Notes under the pieces: model-generated | The model's input: only the letters and a program-made list of their open reading frames with translations | Database searches by the model: none | What the model was told of the DNA's origin: nothing | Shown: in pieces, positions 8,212 through 16,107 of the stretch | How positions within the stretch are numbered: position 1 is the first letter of the stretch | Layout of the letters: the number at the start of each line of letters is the position of its first letter | Position numbers and translations under genes: made by a program | Virus record (IMG/VR): IMGVR_UViG_3300025872_000213 | Location: 1-30,216 of that record | Direction: 5' to 3' (one strand) | DNA from: a virus | DNA length: 30,216 bases

Positions 8212-8504
8212 TACGAATACTCCTCGGTTGTTCGATCATTCCACGCGACGTTGACCGCCCACATCACCGATGTGGGCAGACCGTCCGTCAGTTCAATACG
8301 TTTCACAGTCCAAACCTCGTCTGTCCCGTCCGCGCCTCGCGGCGCAGACCCCACATAAGCGACCGTGTCGCCGATGTCCAACGCCTGTTGGAACGTCGCA
8401 GGGGTCTGCCCCATCCCGCCCGTGTCAGGCACCCACGTGTCGCCCTGGTCGTCAGAACGGAGCAACACCACCCGTTGGGCGTCCCGTTCCCCGTATGCGC
8501 TCAC
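8211..8504 (-). CDS. Small unknown virion-module protein
   Basis: This is a 97-residue protein with a GTG start at 8504 coupled to the preceding stop (GTGA). The sequence contains VVLLRSDDQGDTWVPDTGG, whose S-x-D-x-G-x-T-W is an Asp-box-like motif of beta-propeller turns. It also has DEVWTVKRIELTDGLPTSVMWAVNVAWNDRT. No family is recognised. Position between the portal-proximal genes and the fibre genes suggests a structural or assembly role. Confidence 0.65.
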   Translation of the reverse strand: MSAYGERDAQRVVLLRSDDQGDTWVPDTGGMGQTPATFQQALDIGDTVAYVGSAPRGADGTDEVWTVKRIELTDGLPTSVMWAVNVAWNDRTTEEYS

Positions 8505-8716
8505 GACACGTAGGGGCGGGGCTGCCCGCCAGGTTCAGGGAACTCGGACGGATTCTCAGCATCAGAAATCGGGCCTGACTGTGCCGGCTGCCGTTTCCGT
8601 CGCACCGAACCGTCCGCCATATGAACGTTCACATTGATGGTCGGAGCCGGCTGCGACGCCAAACGTTCCATAATGACCATCAACTTTTCCCACTTCGCAT
8701 CCAACGCATCAGCCAT
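8501..8716 (-). CDS. Small unknown protein downstream of portal
   Basis: This is a 71-residue protein. The ATG at 8716 is chosen because it overlaps the portal stop; the longer upstream extension is Arg/Cys-rich and lies inside the portal gene. The N-terminal half is helical (MADALDAKWEKLMVIMERLA) and is followed by TINVNVHMADGSVRRKRQ and a proline-rich tail. This looks like a short coiled-coil with an extended arm. It may be a small assembly factor; no function is assigned. Confidence 0.6.
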   Translation of the reverse strand: MADALDAKWEKLMVIMERLASQPAPTINVNVHMADGSVRRKRQPAQSGPISDAENPSEFPEPGGQPRPYVS

Positions 8717-10934
8717 TCGGCATCCCTCCCTGGTATGCCTGAATGATCTGCTGCAACAACATCTGCTCCTCGGGCGAACCGCCCATCGGCCCCTGACCAT
8801 CAGCAGCCATCATCGGATCGGCAGCCGCCATCTGACCTTCGGCTGCCATCAGCTCCTGCTCCAACTGCATGCGGGCCATCTCCTGCTCCGACATGCCCGA
8901 CTCGGCAGCCGTCCCCATCTGCTGACCGGCCTGCTGCTGCTGTGCCCGCATCGCTGCCTGATCGGCCTGCGCCTGCAACTGGGCCTGCTGCTGCTCGACG
9001 GGAGATGTGCCGCCCACCTGGGACGGCTGATAGCCGGCCGCCGCTTCCATCTGACGTTGCACGTCGGGAGGAGCATCCCGATAGTTGATCTGCTCGATCA
9101 ACTTCTGTGGCTGTTCTGCGTTCGGATCGGCAGGCTGCTGTTGAATGAAAAACTGTGACGGATCTTTCACCCCGAACGCATCTCGCAACACATACGCGGT
9201 GATTGCCTGAGGATCGATCACCGAACCGAACATCGGAGCGAACGTTTGCATCAACTGCAACGCTCGCTGCTGACGGAACATCTCGTCTTTCGGTTGGGTT
9301 GAACCAGCCTCGACCGCAAAGTCGAACTGGCCTTCGATGTCCTCGCGGGAGAACTGCACCCACTGCTTTTGGCCGTCTTGCCCGACCAGGCGAGCGACCT
9401 GCTCGCCGGTCAGATACACCTGGGCCAACTGGACGATCCGTTCGGCCACCTCGGCCATGAACCGTTCGATCTGTGCCAACTTGTCCGACACGCGGGCGTT
9501 CGTGGCCGACTGGATCAGGGACGCTTCGGTCGCGGTCCTACGGATCTCGGGGGCAGCACCTCGCTGATATTCGGTGATGCCCGACACCAACTGCAAGTCC
9601 TGCTCGATCTGCTGACTGTACGAGTACATTTGTGGATCGAGCGGGATCTGACCGATCGGAACGACGATGTCTTGGAGCGGTTCGTCTCCGTCTACCCAGA
9701 CGACACGGCCGTCCTTGTCGGACAGCAGCGCGTTCTGGGCAGCAGGGTCCAGGCGGTCACGTCGAGCAAGGTAGGCGCGCTGCCACCGCTTACGGTGGTT
9801 CATCATGTCCGAACGGACAGCGTTCAGTTCCTGCTGCATCGGTTCGAGCATCTCAAGGTCGCCGATGCCGTAGAACTGGTCGGGTACCTCGTAGTTGAGG
9901 AGCGGCACGAACGGGATGCCGAACGGGTACGGAAAGTCGGTCGGGTCGAGGAGGAACTCGTCTGACGACTGGGCGAACACACAGTAGAACTCGTGTTGGA
10001 TGTCCCAATATTCGTACAGGGTCACTCGAGAAATGTCGTCGTTCAGTTTCTCGGCCTGGCTGCCCGACTGTGGTGTGGTGGTCGGGTCCGAGTCCCGCCA
10101 TCGCGGGTTGGCCGACATGTCGGCTTTCAGTTTCTTGCGGGCCGACTGGTTGTAACGGCTGTCGGCTTTCACCTGCTCGATCGGCACAACCAGCCGTTGT
10201 GCGATCCACTTCATGTCTTCCAGGCAGGTCGCCTCGGGATCGATGAAGATGTCGAATGGGGAGACACGTTCGACGGACGGATGGTCTAGGACCGCTTCGG
10301 GTTCGCTGGTCGGGATACCTGCTCGGATGTCTTCGTTGGAAGGTAGGTCGCCGGCCATCCACGGCTGCTGCATCGCAGCCTGGTTGGCTTCCTCGACTTG
10401 TTCGTCGTAACGGGCCGACTGTTCCTCGACCGAGAGGGGCCGTTCCTTCTCTTTGTACTTCCAGCCGACCTTCGCCCAGCCGACACCCAACACCAGCGAG
10501 TCTTTCACCGCCCGCTTGACTTCAGGCTGGTAGCCGTACCGTTGCCACCAATAGTTGACGGCCGTTTCGGCAACGCGGGCAGGGTCAATGTCCTCGACGC
10601 CGCGACCGTTCACGGTGATCTGCGGAAAGTTGACAGCGACGGACGGGACGATGACGTTGATGGTGGAGAACGACACGTTGATCGCGATGCGATCGGCAGT
10701 CGTCTTGCCTGTGAAATGTTTGCCGCGGTACAGGTCGATCATGCGCCGCCAGGTCTTGTCAAAGTTTTCTTCTCGCCACTTGCGGGAGAGGCGCACTCGA
10801 CGGTCGTAGCAGGCGATCAGGTCTTTCTTCGTTTTCTTTGATCGTTTGTAGGGGGCTTCGCCCGCGGGGAGGCTGTCGTTGCCTGGCCAGTAGGGGGCGG
10901 GGGTGGGCAGGTTCGGCTGCGGCAGGTCAGCCAT
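8709..10934 (-). CDS. Portal protein
   Basis: This is a 741-residue protein, in the usual size range of large podovirus portals. The N-terminus has RVRLSRKWREENFDKTWRRMIDLYRGKHF, typical of portal clip/stem starts, followed by INVSFSTINVIVPSVAVNFPQI. Later come FDIFIDPEATCLEDMKWIAQRLVVPIEQVK and PFGIPFVPLLNYEVPDQFYGIGDLEMLEPMQQELNAVRSDM, hallmark portal segments. The C-terminus (from about residue 600) is a Gln/Met/Ala-rich helical barrel-like tail with many GQ and MA runs. It forms the dodecameric DNA-entry ring that the terminase docks on. The long Gln-rich tail is plausibly the barrel of P22-type portals. Confidence 0.9.
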   Translation of the reverse strand: MADLPQPNLPTPAPYWPGNDSLPAGEAPYKRSKKTKKDLIACYDRRVRLSRKWREENFDKTWRRMIDLYRGKHFTGKTTADRIAINVSFSTINVIVPSVAVNFPQITVNGRGVEDIDPARVAETAVNYWWQRYGYQPEVKRAVKDSLVLGVGWAKVGWKYKEKERPLSVEEQSARYDEQVEEANQAAMQQPWMAGDLPSNEDIRAGIPTSEPEAVLDHPSVERVSPFDIFIDPEATCLEDMKWIAQRLVVPIEQVKADSRYNQSARKKLKADMSANPRWRDSDPTTTPQSGSQAEKLNDDISRVTLYEYWDIQHEFYCVFAQSSDEFLLDPTDFPYPFGIPFVPLLNYEVPDQFYGIGDLEMLEPMQQELNAVRSDMMNHRKRWQRAYLARRDRLDPAAQNALLSDKDGRVVWVDGDEPLQDIVVPIGQIPLDPQMYSYSQQIEQDLQLVSGITEYQRGAAPEIRRTATEASLIQSATNARVSDKLAQIERFMAEVAERIVQLAQVYLTGEQVARLVGQDGQKQWVQFSREDIEGQFDFAVEAGSTQPKDEMFRQQRALQLMQTFAPMFGSVIDPQAITAYVLRDAFGVKDPSQFFIQQQPADPNAEQPQKLIEQINYRDAPPDVQRQMEAAAGYQPSQVGGTSPVEQQQAQLQAQADQAAMRAQQQQAGQQMGTAAESGMSEQEMARMQLEQELMAAEGQMAAADPMMAADGQGPMGGSPEEQMLLQQIIQAYQGGMPNG

Positions 10935-10937
10935 CGG

Positions 10938-11279
10938 TTAGCGGTACCCGCCAGGGATCATGCCTGTACGGATCGGCGGCTGAGGATCCCCATACGGCAT
11001 CCCGAACTGGTGCGTCGGACGGCCAGGCCCGAACATGGACAGGAACATGGAGATCATCTGGTCGCGAGACGGCCCTCCCGTCGCAGGCGGCGAGAACATT
11101 GATCCGAACGGCATAGTCGCAGGCGGCTGCACACGGATCGGCGGGTAGCGGCGCGGCCCGCCGAACTGTCCGAACAGTTCCCCGAATGCGCCGACCGCAC
11201 TGTTTGTGGGCGGCATTCCAGACGGGGGGCGCAGACCGGCGCGTGCCTGCCTCTCAAGGAGTTGCTTGCGTTCGTTCAT
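10938..11279 (-). CDS. Pro/Gly/Met-rich small protein of unknown function
   Basis: This is a 113-residue protein of low complexity. It has many PP, GP and MF pairs (PFGSMFSPPATGGPSRDQM; MFLSMFGPGRPTHQFGM). The ATG at 11279 overlaps the upstream stop. There is no recognisable domain. It could be an internal virion or ejection protein, or a disordered assembly factor, between portal and terminase. This is inferred only from position. Confidence 0.55.
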   Translation of the reverse strand: MNERKQLLERQARAGLRPPSGMPPTNSAVGAFGELFGQFGGPRRYPPIRVQPPATMPFGSMFSPPATGGPSRDQMISMFLSMFGPGRPTHQFGMPYGDPQPPIRTGMIPGGYR

Positions 11280-11878
11280 GACAGCCGACCTGCCCCGTAC
11301 GCCCCACCACCAGCTTCGGCAGCGAACCGATCGGCAAACGACGCGCTGTTATCGGCCCCGCCAGCACCGTACAGGCCGCCTCGACCAGCCCCCTCGCCCG
11401 TCAACCCCAACCGATCCCTGGCCGCAACGGCAGTCATCCACTCCGCAAACGCTTTCCTCGCCTTACGGTCCTTCACAAGAGGCTTCAACTTCGGGTTGTC
11501 CTGGGCAAGTTGCCGAATCGCCCGTTCGTTTGCGGCCGTTTCGGCATCAGCGTCCTTCGCCCCTTGAAACCATTGCTTCAACGCGATGCTGCCCTCCACC
11601 GTGGAAAGCGCCCGAAGCATCGCCTCATGAGCATTGCCAGATATGGGCTTGCGGAACCCGTACTCGCCGTAGGGGGTAACTCTGCCATCGTTGCCCGTTT
11701 CCCACTCGTAGCCGCCCGAATAACCAGGCGGGATGTAATTGCCCATCGGGGTAGACGGTGCCGCAAACGCTTCGTCGTCTCGACGCCGGCCCGACACGCC
11801 AGCAAACCACTGCGACAGTGCTTGCCTACCTTCAGGAGTGGACATTGCCTGGGTAATTCTCGGATCCATCACACCCAC
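11276..11878 (-). CDS. Unknown protein, possible internal virion protein
   Basis: This is a 200-residue protein. It carries two similar helical stretches: MSTPEGRQALSQWFAGV near residue 12 and LSTVEGSIALKQWFQGA near residue 90. These suggest an internal duplication of an S-T-x-E-G-x-x-A-L-x-Q-W-F module. The C-terminus is Gly/Ala-rich (GRGGLYGAGGADNS; AEAGGGAYGAG). No family is recognised. It sits between terminase and portal, where ejection proteins or small structural factors are sometimes encoded. Confidence 0.6.
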   Translation of the reverse strand: MGVMDPRITQAMSTPEGRQALSQWFAGVSGRRRDDEAFAAPSTPMGNYIPPGYSGGYEWETGNDGRVTPYGEYGFRKPISGNAHEAMLRALSTVEGSIALKQWFQGAKDADAETAANERAIRQLAQDNPKLKPLVKDRKARKAFAEWMTAVAARDRLGLTGEGAGRGGLYGAGGADNSASFADRFAAEAGGGAYGAGRLS

Positions 11879-12105
11879 CTGCGTCCTTCATACTGCGGCG
11901 GTTCATTCCCATACCTGGCCGCATTCGAGAACATCTCGTCCACCCGTTCCTTGACTGTCGGCCCATGCCAGTCGTCTTTGCCGCCTGCCCCAACAAAGTT
12001 CAGGCACACAGACCTGACCTTCTCCCCGAACTCTCGTTCGGAAGCGGTCAGGCCAGGACAGTCGTCGAGCGAATAATGTTGGATGTGGTCACAATCGGCC
12101 ATCAT
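11869..12105 (-). CDS. Small unknown protein
   Basis: This is a 78-residue protein (MMADCDHIQHYSLDDCPGL...). Two adjacent ATGs (12105, 12102) are possible starts. It has three Cys and several His, but no clear zinc spacing. It contains SEREFGEKVRSVCLNFVGAGG and TVKERVDEMFSNAARYG. It lies right after the large terminase gene, separated by a gap holding the 18-bp repeat, and overlaps the next gene by ten bases. Function unknown. Confidence 0.6.
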   Translation of the reverse strand: MMADCDHIQHYSLDDCPGLTASEREFGEKVRSVCLNFVGAGGKDDWHGPTVKERVDEMFSNAARYGNEPPQYEGRRWV

Positions 12106-12109
12106 CTCT

Positions 12110-12127
12110 AGGCCGAACTGTCCCGTC
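12110..12127. repeat. 18-bp exact intergenic repeat, copy 2
   Basis: Identical to 5614-5631 (AGGCCGAACTGTCCCGTC). It fills most of the 24-base gap between the terminase stop and the start of the small gene at 12105, so it lies where the ribosome-binding site of that gene would be expected. In the leftward transcript it reads as a G-rich then CCT-ending segment. Confidence 0.6.
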
Positions 12128-12129
12128 CC

Positions 12130-13677
12130 TCAGCGGACGTTATGGGCGCCGATCGCCGCGACCTCAGGCACCTTCTGCGTTTGCCGTTCCCACCAGATCA
12201 TCGTGCCGTACTGGTCGCGGCCCCGATCCCGATGGAACTGCACCGCATACCCCAACATCTGAACTGCGATCGCCAACGACATCACACGGTCATCGAACGG
12301 ACTGCCGCGCATCCTGCCGTACTCGTCCCGCACAAACGTCCGCAGCTCGCTGATCGTCCCCCGACACCACAAACCCAACGACCCGTCCCGCAACGCAGTT
12401 GCCAGATCGTCCAACATCAACGGACGAGTCTTCTTCGTCGTAGACCAGCCGATCTTGTTCGTTGACCGCCTCGACCGTTCGTCCACGATCCGCGAGTAGA
12501 AGATGTTCGGGTAGTGATGCCAGTCTTTCAGGTACTTGCAGGTGGTCAGACCGTGGTTGTTGTTCTCCACGCCGACCAGCGCCTGGTTGTAGTAGGTGCC
12601 CAGATCGTGCAAGATGCCGGCAAACTCGTCAGGTGAGATATGCCCATGCCAATGGGCAACGACCTCCTGGGTACGCCAGCGGACCACATGCGCCGAGCAG
12701 TAGTCGCCATGTTCCAACCCTTCCGCCACGTCCGCACCCACCACATACGTCTCGTTCGTCTGCGGCCGCTCCCACACGGCCAGAGGCCCACCGTCCTTCT
12801 GAACGAACGTTGTGAAATCGCCAACCGTCAAGAACCCTCGGTCAGGTTCCCGCACCTCCAACGCGGCCAGCACATCAGGATCGAAAAACGGGTTACCCGA
12901 CTTGATGAACGCCTCCTCGGCGGTGGTCGGATACTCCTGATGTAACTGCCAGACAGGCAGGCTGTGCCGCTTCGCCTCATACCAGTCGGCATCACGATCG
13001 CCCCGAGCCGACCACGGCTCGAACAGCGACACAAACTTGTTCGTTCCCGCCTCCGCACCTGTATACAACTGATGAAAAAAGTTTCCCCAACCGTTCGCAG
13101 TCGACAGGCCGATCACGCGGCCACCCACGTCAGCGATCGGCTCAATCGACGCCCACGCCTCGTCAGGATTCTCCAAGAACGCCCACTCGTCCACCACCAC
13201 CAGATAGCACGAACGGCCACGGGCAGGATCCGACTTCGACGGCAACGACTCCACCGACGAACCATTCCCGAACTCCATCGTGGACTGATTGTCCCGCAAC
13301 ACCTTCGGGCCACGACGCCGCATCCACTCAGGCAACCGTTTGAACCCATAGCCGACCATCCGCAAAATCGCAGACGCCTCCCGCTCACCCTTCGACAGAA
13401 AGATGACCAGACGATCCGAATGAAAATAGGACAGCCAGAACGCATACGCAGCAACCAACGTCGTCCAGCCGATCTGACGGGCCTTCAACGTCACCACATA
13501 CCGTTCCTCACGGAACGTCTGCAACGCCCGCTCCTGCGGGCCGAACAAATCGAACAGCATCGCACCCTTCTCAGGATGCTGAATATGCCAACACTCCCGA
13601 AAGAACAAAGCAGGGTCAGCCGCGTACGCCCGCCACTTCGCCTCCAACACCAGCTCGCCCTTCGACCAATCCGACAT
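12130..13677 (-). CDS. terL: Terminase large subunit (packaging ATPase/nuclease)
   Basis: This 515-residue motor protein pumps DNA into the procapsid and cuts concatemers. The ATPase domain has a Walker A at about 65-73 (KARQIGWTT, the deviant terminase type). The Walker B is at about 160-164 (VVVDE, with Asp163 and Glu164). The C-terminal RNase H-like nuclease has Asp316 (VGADVAEG), Glu371 (VGVENNN) and Asp462/463 (FDDRVMSLAIA). Length and motif order are normal. It lies three bases from TerS and starts the virion operon. Nothing is missing. Confidence 0.93.
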   Translation of the reverse strand: MSDWSKGELVLEAKWRAYAADPALFFRECWHIQHPEKGAMLFDLFGPQERALQTFREERYVVTLKARQIGWTTLVAAYAFWLSYFHSDRLVIFLSKGEREASAILRMVGYGFKRLPEWMRRRGPKVLRDNQSTMEFGNGSSVESLPSKSDPARGRSCYLVVVDEWAFLENPDEAWASIEPIADVGGRVIGLSTANGWGNFFHQLYTGAEAGTNKFVSLFEPWSARGDRDADWYEAKRHSLPVWQLHQEYPTTAEEAFIKSGNPFFDPDVLAALEVREPDRGFLTVGDFTTFVQKDGGPLAVWERPQTNETYVVGADVAEGLEHGDYCSAHVVRWRTQEVVAHWHGHISPDEFAGILHDLGTYYNQALVGVENNNHGLTTCKYLKDWHHYPNIFYSRIVDERSRRSTNKIGWSTTKKTRPLMLDDLATALRDGSLGLWCRGTISELRTFVRDEYGRMRGSPFDDRVMSLAIAVQMLGYAVQFHRDRGRDQYGTMIWWERQTQKVPEVAAIGAHNVR

Positions 13678-13679
13678 GA

Positions 13680-14114
13680 TCAGTCAGACTGTTCGGCCAG
13701 CAACCCCACCGCCGCCAACTCGGCCCGCAACTCCTCATCCGACAACGTCGACACCCGACGATCCTCAATCACCGTCCGCTGCGGCGCCAACTTATCCGCA
13801 TGCTGCAAAAACAAAGTCGCAGCCTTCATATCGCCCTTCGTCGCCGCATCATAAACCGCGTTCATCACATCCTGAATCCGTTCAGGCGACAAATTCAACT
13901 CGTCACAACGCTCCTGAACCGCCTTCTTCACCCGCGGATGACGCTTCCACTGCGACACCGTCTCCGCCGCCACCCCATGCGCCCGCGCCCACGCCGCCTG
14001 CGACCCCCACTCCTTCGGCCGCTCCCACCGAGGAGTCACCATCCACTCCACAAACTCCAACACCACATCAGGCAAACGATCCTGCGGCCACTGATTCCAC
14101 GAACGCATCGACAT
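13680..14114 (-). CDS. terS: Terminase small subunit
   Basis: This 144-residue DNA-recognition subunit is in the usual range. A helix-turn-helix lies near residues 40-60 (SQAAWARAHGVAAETVSQWKRHPRV). It is followed by helices for oligomerisation (ERIQDVMNAVYDAATKGDMKAATLFLQHADKL) and an acidic C-terminus that would contact TerL. The ATG at 14114 (MSMRSW) is chosen; an open frame continues upstream, but its Trp/Val/Gly-rich translation looks non-coding. It is adjacent to TerL and to a large inverted repeat on its 5' side that may be the packaging site. Confidence 0.8.
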   Translation of the reverse strand: MSMRSWNQWPQDRLPDVVLEFVEWMVTPRWERPKEWGSQAAWARAHGVAAETVSQWKRHPRVKKAVQERCDELNLSPERIQDVMNAVYDAATKGDMKAATLFLQHADKLAPQRTVIEDRRVSTLSDEELRAELAAVGLLAEQSD

Positions 14115-14142
14115 CGCAACCCCCAAACCCACAACAACAACA

Positions 14143-14201
14143 GTGAGGGGTGCGGGGATCGGCAGAACAGCGGCGGCACCGACCCGCACCACACCCCTCA
14201 C
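14143..14201. other. Long imperfect inverted repeat beside terS
   Basis: GTGAGGGGTG (14143-14152) pairs with CACCCCTCAC (14192-14201). Inside it, CGGG and TCGG pair with CCCG and CCGA, leaving a bulge and a loop. This structure lies between the start of the leftward terminase gene and the first rightward small genes. It could be a packaging (cos/pac) element, a divergent-promoter operator, or an RNA hairpin. The pairing is seen; the role is inferred. Confidence 0.4.
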
Positions 14202-14256
14202 CAACCAGCCCAACTGTCCCGCACCCAACCACGGGACAACCAGCCCCCAATAACAG

Positions 14257-14400
14257 ATGGTCCAATGCCCCAACTGCCACCAACCCTGCCAGCCGGCCCA
14301 CACCGACAGCAACTGGTGCCAAACATGCATCGACCAAACACTCGCCCAACAAACCATCGAACGGCACGAACCCGTCCGACGGCAAACATTCCAACCCTAA
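14257..14400 (+). CDS. Tiny zinc-ribbon protein (47 aa)
   Basis: This ORF reads MVQCPNCHQPCQPAHTDSNW, then CQTC and a helical, Gln/Arg-rich tail. The CPNC ... WCQTC spacing is a plausible four-cysteine zinc ribbon. Its stop codon TAA is followed at once by the ATG of the next ORF, which also encodes a small zinc ribbon; that adjacency and the cysteine pairs support real coding. I do not see a clear Shine-Dalgarno sequence. Role unknown; small zinc ribbons in phages often act as DNA- or RNA-binding modulators. Confidence 0.5.
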   Translation: MVQCPNCHQPCQPAHTDSNWCQTCIDQTLAQQTIERHEPVRRQTFQP

Positions 14401-14571
14401 ATGGAACCCCGACCAGAACAAGCCGACCCGATCGGACGGACCCGCTGCCCCAAATGTCAACAGTGGCGACGCAACCAATCGTTCCAAACAATCCGACACA
14501 ACCCTAACGGCACCATCATCGGAAACACCCAACACAAAACCTGCCACCCATGTAGACACCCCAAACGGTAA
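14401..14571 (+). CDS. Tiny zinc-ribbon protein (56 aa)
   Basis: This ORF reads MEPRPEQADPIGRTRCPKCQ, then QWRRNQSFQ and a second pair in KTCHPCRH. The Cys-Pro-Lys-Cys ... Cys-His-Pro-Cys-Arg pattern is a typical zinc-ribbon start and end, similar in style to the Cys pairs at the start of the endonuclease VII gene at 27745. It follows the previous ORF with no gap. It could bind nucleic acid or a host protein. The alternative frames here are low-complexity Pro/Thr-rich sequence. Confidence 0.6.
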   Translation: MEPRPEQADPIGRTRCPKCQQWRRNQSFQTIRHNPNGTIIGNTQHKTCHPCRHPKR

Positions 14572-14687
14572 GTCAACTGGCCCGTCAGCGGCCCCGAAAA
14601 CAGGCCCACCATGCGAAACCAGATTGGTGGAGTTCGGACAAGCCCCTCACCCCAGACCAGAAACCGAAAAACGGCATCGCCGCTCCA

Positions 14688-14954
14688 TTGGACCGACCAT
14701 GCCAAAAACAGAAAACAGCGAGATGTGGATACGTCGAGCGGCAGCGAGACGGATCCAACAGCACAGAACAGCACAGACAGAACAGCGACAAACCAGAACT
14801 CTGCCCGAAAGCCAACAGAAAGTTGGCCCACCCCTGCCAAACGGCCAAACCCTTACTGCTACACTCCCAGCCGGCCCGCCGAAACCCGATGTACTCGGCC
14901 CGCCACACACCCCCAACAGGGTGTACAACCAGAACAGCCACCAGCCAGAAGTAG
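14688..14954 (+). CDS. Doubtful small Cys-containing ORF
   Basis: This is an open frame of 88 residues with a TTG start. It reads DRPCQKQKTARCGYVERQRDG near the start and ELCPKANRKLAHPCQTAKP in the middle. Its codons have more G/C at the third position than the overlapping frame, which ends at 14977. There is no good ribosome site and no ATG, so either frame could be the real gene or neither. The nearby terminator-like hairpin at 14980 supports some rightward transcript ending here. Confidence 0.3.
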   Translation: MDRPCQKQKTARCGYVERQRDGSNSTEQHRQNSDKPELCPKANRKLAHPCQTAKPLLLHSQPARRNPMYSARHTPPTGCTTRTATSQK

Positions 14955-14979
14955 CCTCCTGGCCCAAGCTGAACTGACC

Positions 14980-15008
14980 AACAGCCCACCCCCACAGGGT
15001 GGGCTGTT
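14980..15008 (+). terminator. Terminator-like hairpin, 12-bp perfect stem
   Basis: AACAGCCCACCC (14980-14991) pairs perfectly with GGGTGGGCTGTT (14997-15008) around the loop CCACA. No U-tract follows, as is common in GC-rich actinobacterial terminators. It ends the group of tiny rightward genes after the small terminase. Confidence 0.6.
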
Positions 15009-15365
15009 GCCTGTGCAAAACCCCCCCACCCCAACCTCAACCCGCACAGACGGTAATAGATGCATGTGCGCGGGGTGGCACCCCCCCCTGCCCCCTCGGG
15101 GCCGGGCGTCGGGCGGCCGGGCGTGCGGGCGTCGGGCGGCTCGACTGCCCCCCCTTCGCCTACCGTCAGGACCAGTAGGTAATAGGCGTTTCATCCCTAC
15201 CGTGAGAATGCGGGCGGTCGCGCAGTCGGCGCCCGATCGGGCCAGGATCGAGACGGGCCGCCCGTGCTCGGCGTCGGCGTCGGGCCAGTGCGAAACCTGA
15301 CGGGTCGGGAGTCGGGTCGGGTCGGGTCGGGCGTGGGGTTTATTCGGCCGATGCTAGGGGAATAG
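15009..15365. other. Gene-free region with G-rich repeats, including a possible G-quadruplex (15302-15331)
   Basis: No convincing gene is seen on either strand in these 357 bases. The middle has repeated CGGGCGTCGGGCGG-like units (about 15105-15145). The right part has GGG runs at 15302, 15307, 15314, 15319, 15324 and 15329, separated by two to four bases, a strong intramolecular G-quadruplex pattern on the + strand. It lies just upstream of the rightward promoter at 15366. Packaging, origin or promoter-insulator roles are possible. Confidence 0.5.
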
Positions 15366-15424
15366 TTGACACGGTAGGTATGGGCGTAGTAGAAATGCGG
15401 GTGTCGGGCGCATCGGGCGCCCGC
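15366..15424 (+). promoter_or_regulatory. Rightward promoter with leader box GCATCGGGCGCCCGC
   Basis: There is a perfect -35 TTGACA (15366-15371) and a -10-like TAGAAA (15390-15395) with 18 bases between. The leader box lies at 15410-15424 and contains the 10-base palindrome CGGGCGCCCG. A GGGAGG ribosome site and ATG follow at 15430-15443. The same box lies at a similar place after three other promoters in this region. Confidence 0.6.
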
Positions 15425-15442
15425 CATGAGGGAGGTTTACGA

Positions 15443-15655
15443 ATGGCCAGTAGGTACGGAATCCCTAAGGGGGTTTGCGCAGTCTGCGGTACTACCGTGG
15501 ATTTGGGCGTAGGTTTGCCGACGAATCGCGGGGATGTTCGGCCCGACGGGCGTACCGTTCACTACGTGTGCGCCGCGCGGGTTCCGGCGGACGGGCCGAC
15601 GATGTACGAATCGCAAGTAGGCGCCCGCATTGCGGCCGATGGGCGGGCGCAGTGA
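15443..15655 (+). CDS. Small Cys-rich protein (70 aa)
   Basis: The protein begins MASRYGIPKGVCAVCGTTVD and has HYVCAA further on. The Cys-x2-Cys ... His-x2-Cys set could bind zinc. The ATG at 15443 has GGGAGG nine bases upstream and is preferred over an in-frame ATG at 15380 that would lie in the promoter. The stop overlaps the next start (GTGA). This is the first gene of a two-gene rightward operon. Function unknown. Confidence 0.65.
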   Translation: MASRYGIPKGVCAVCGTTVDLGVGLPTNRGDVRPDGRTVHYVCAARVPADGPTMYESQVGARIAADGRAQ

Positions 15656-15852
15656 CTGCGGCCGAATTGGCCCGGCTCATCGGTACGCGTCGGGCGTGGC
15701 ATGTAACGCCCGCCGTATGGGTTGAGGTTGACGTACTCGACGCCCGTCACGTCTTCGGGCGTACTGATGTACGTGTGCGGCCCGTGGCGGGTGACGGTAG
15801 CCAGTGGGTTGACCTTGCCCGCACGGGCGAATTCGTGGGGCGACTCGACTGA
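15652..15852 (+). CDS. Small unknown protein (66 aa)
   Basis: The GTG start overlaps the previous stop in a GTGA junction, showing translational coupling. The sequence VTAAELARLIGTRRAWHVTP begins with a helical segment. It continues with short strands (VWVEVDVLDARHVFG; DVRVRPVAGDGSQWVDL). This looks like a small compact beta domain. The gene is followed at 32 bases by a perfect palindrome that probably ends transcription from both sides. Confidence 0.6.
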   Translation: MTAAELARLIGTRRAWHVTPAVWVEVDVLDARHVFGRTDVRVRPVAGDGSQWVDLARTGEFVGRLD

Positions 15853-15883
15853 CTGCGCCCGTTATCGCATCGGGGGAACGGAC

Positions 15884-15909
15884 GAGGCCCGGCCGATCGG
15901 CCGGGCCTC
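15884..15909. terminator. Perfect 26-bp palindrome, likely bidirectional terminator
   Basis: GAGGCCCGGCC (15884-15894) and GGCCGGGCCTC (15899-15909) flank GATC, making a perfect 26-base palindrome. It lies between the convergent ends of the rightward pair (ending 15852) and the leftward operon (ending 15940), the place where a two-way terminator is expected. There is no long T-tract on either side. Confidence 0.65.
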
Positions 15910-15939
15910 TCCGCGTGGTAGGTCGGATTCGGGCGGGCG

Positions 15940-16107
15940 TTAGTGCAAGTGTGGCGGGCGCCCGTGGGCGCGTCGGGCCGCATTGGCGATTTCGTGCGGG
16001 CGGCGCCGTTCGGGCGGCTCGATTCGTGCGGCTGCACGATTCAATCCGGCGATACTGAGCGCGAACAGCGCCCACACTGCCAGGGTGCCGAGCGTGTAGA
16101 GGCTCAC
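15940..16107 (-). CDS. Small single-pass membrane protein (55 aa)
   Basis: The GTG at 16107 overlaps the stop of the GP88-family gene (GTGA). The product starts MSLYTLGTLAVWALFALSIA, one membrane-spanning helix, and then has a cationic tail (RAARIEPPERRRPHEIANAARRAHGR). Membrane anchoring with a basic cytoplasmic tail is plausible. It is the last gene of the leftward operon that starts at 17243. Function unknown; a superinfection-exclusion or holin-like role would be speculation. Confidence 0.55.
   Translation of the reverse strand: MSLYTLGTLAVWALFALSIAGLNRAAARIEPPERRRPHEIANAARRAHGRPPHLH

Noticed and set aside
14150-14977. A 275-codon rightward frame across the tiny zinc-ribbon genes
   Set aside because: Its translation is Pro/Thr/Asn low complexity. 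The two Cys-pair ORFs in another frame fit better. Its stop lies just before the terminator, so the last part (from about 14700) was kept as an unresolved alternative in the text only.
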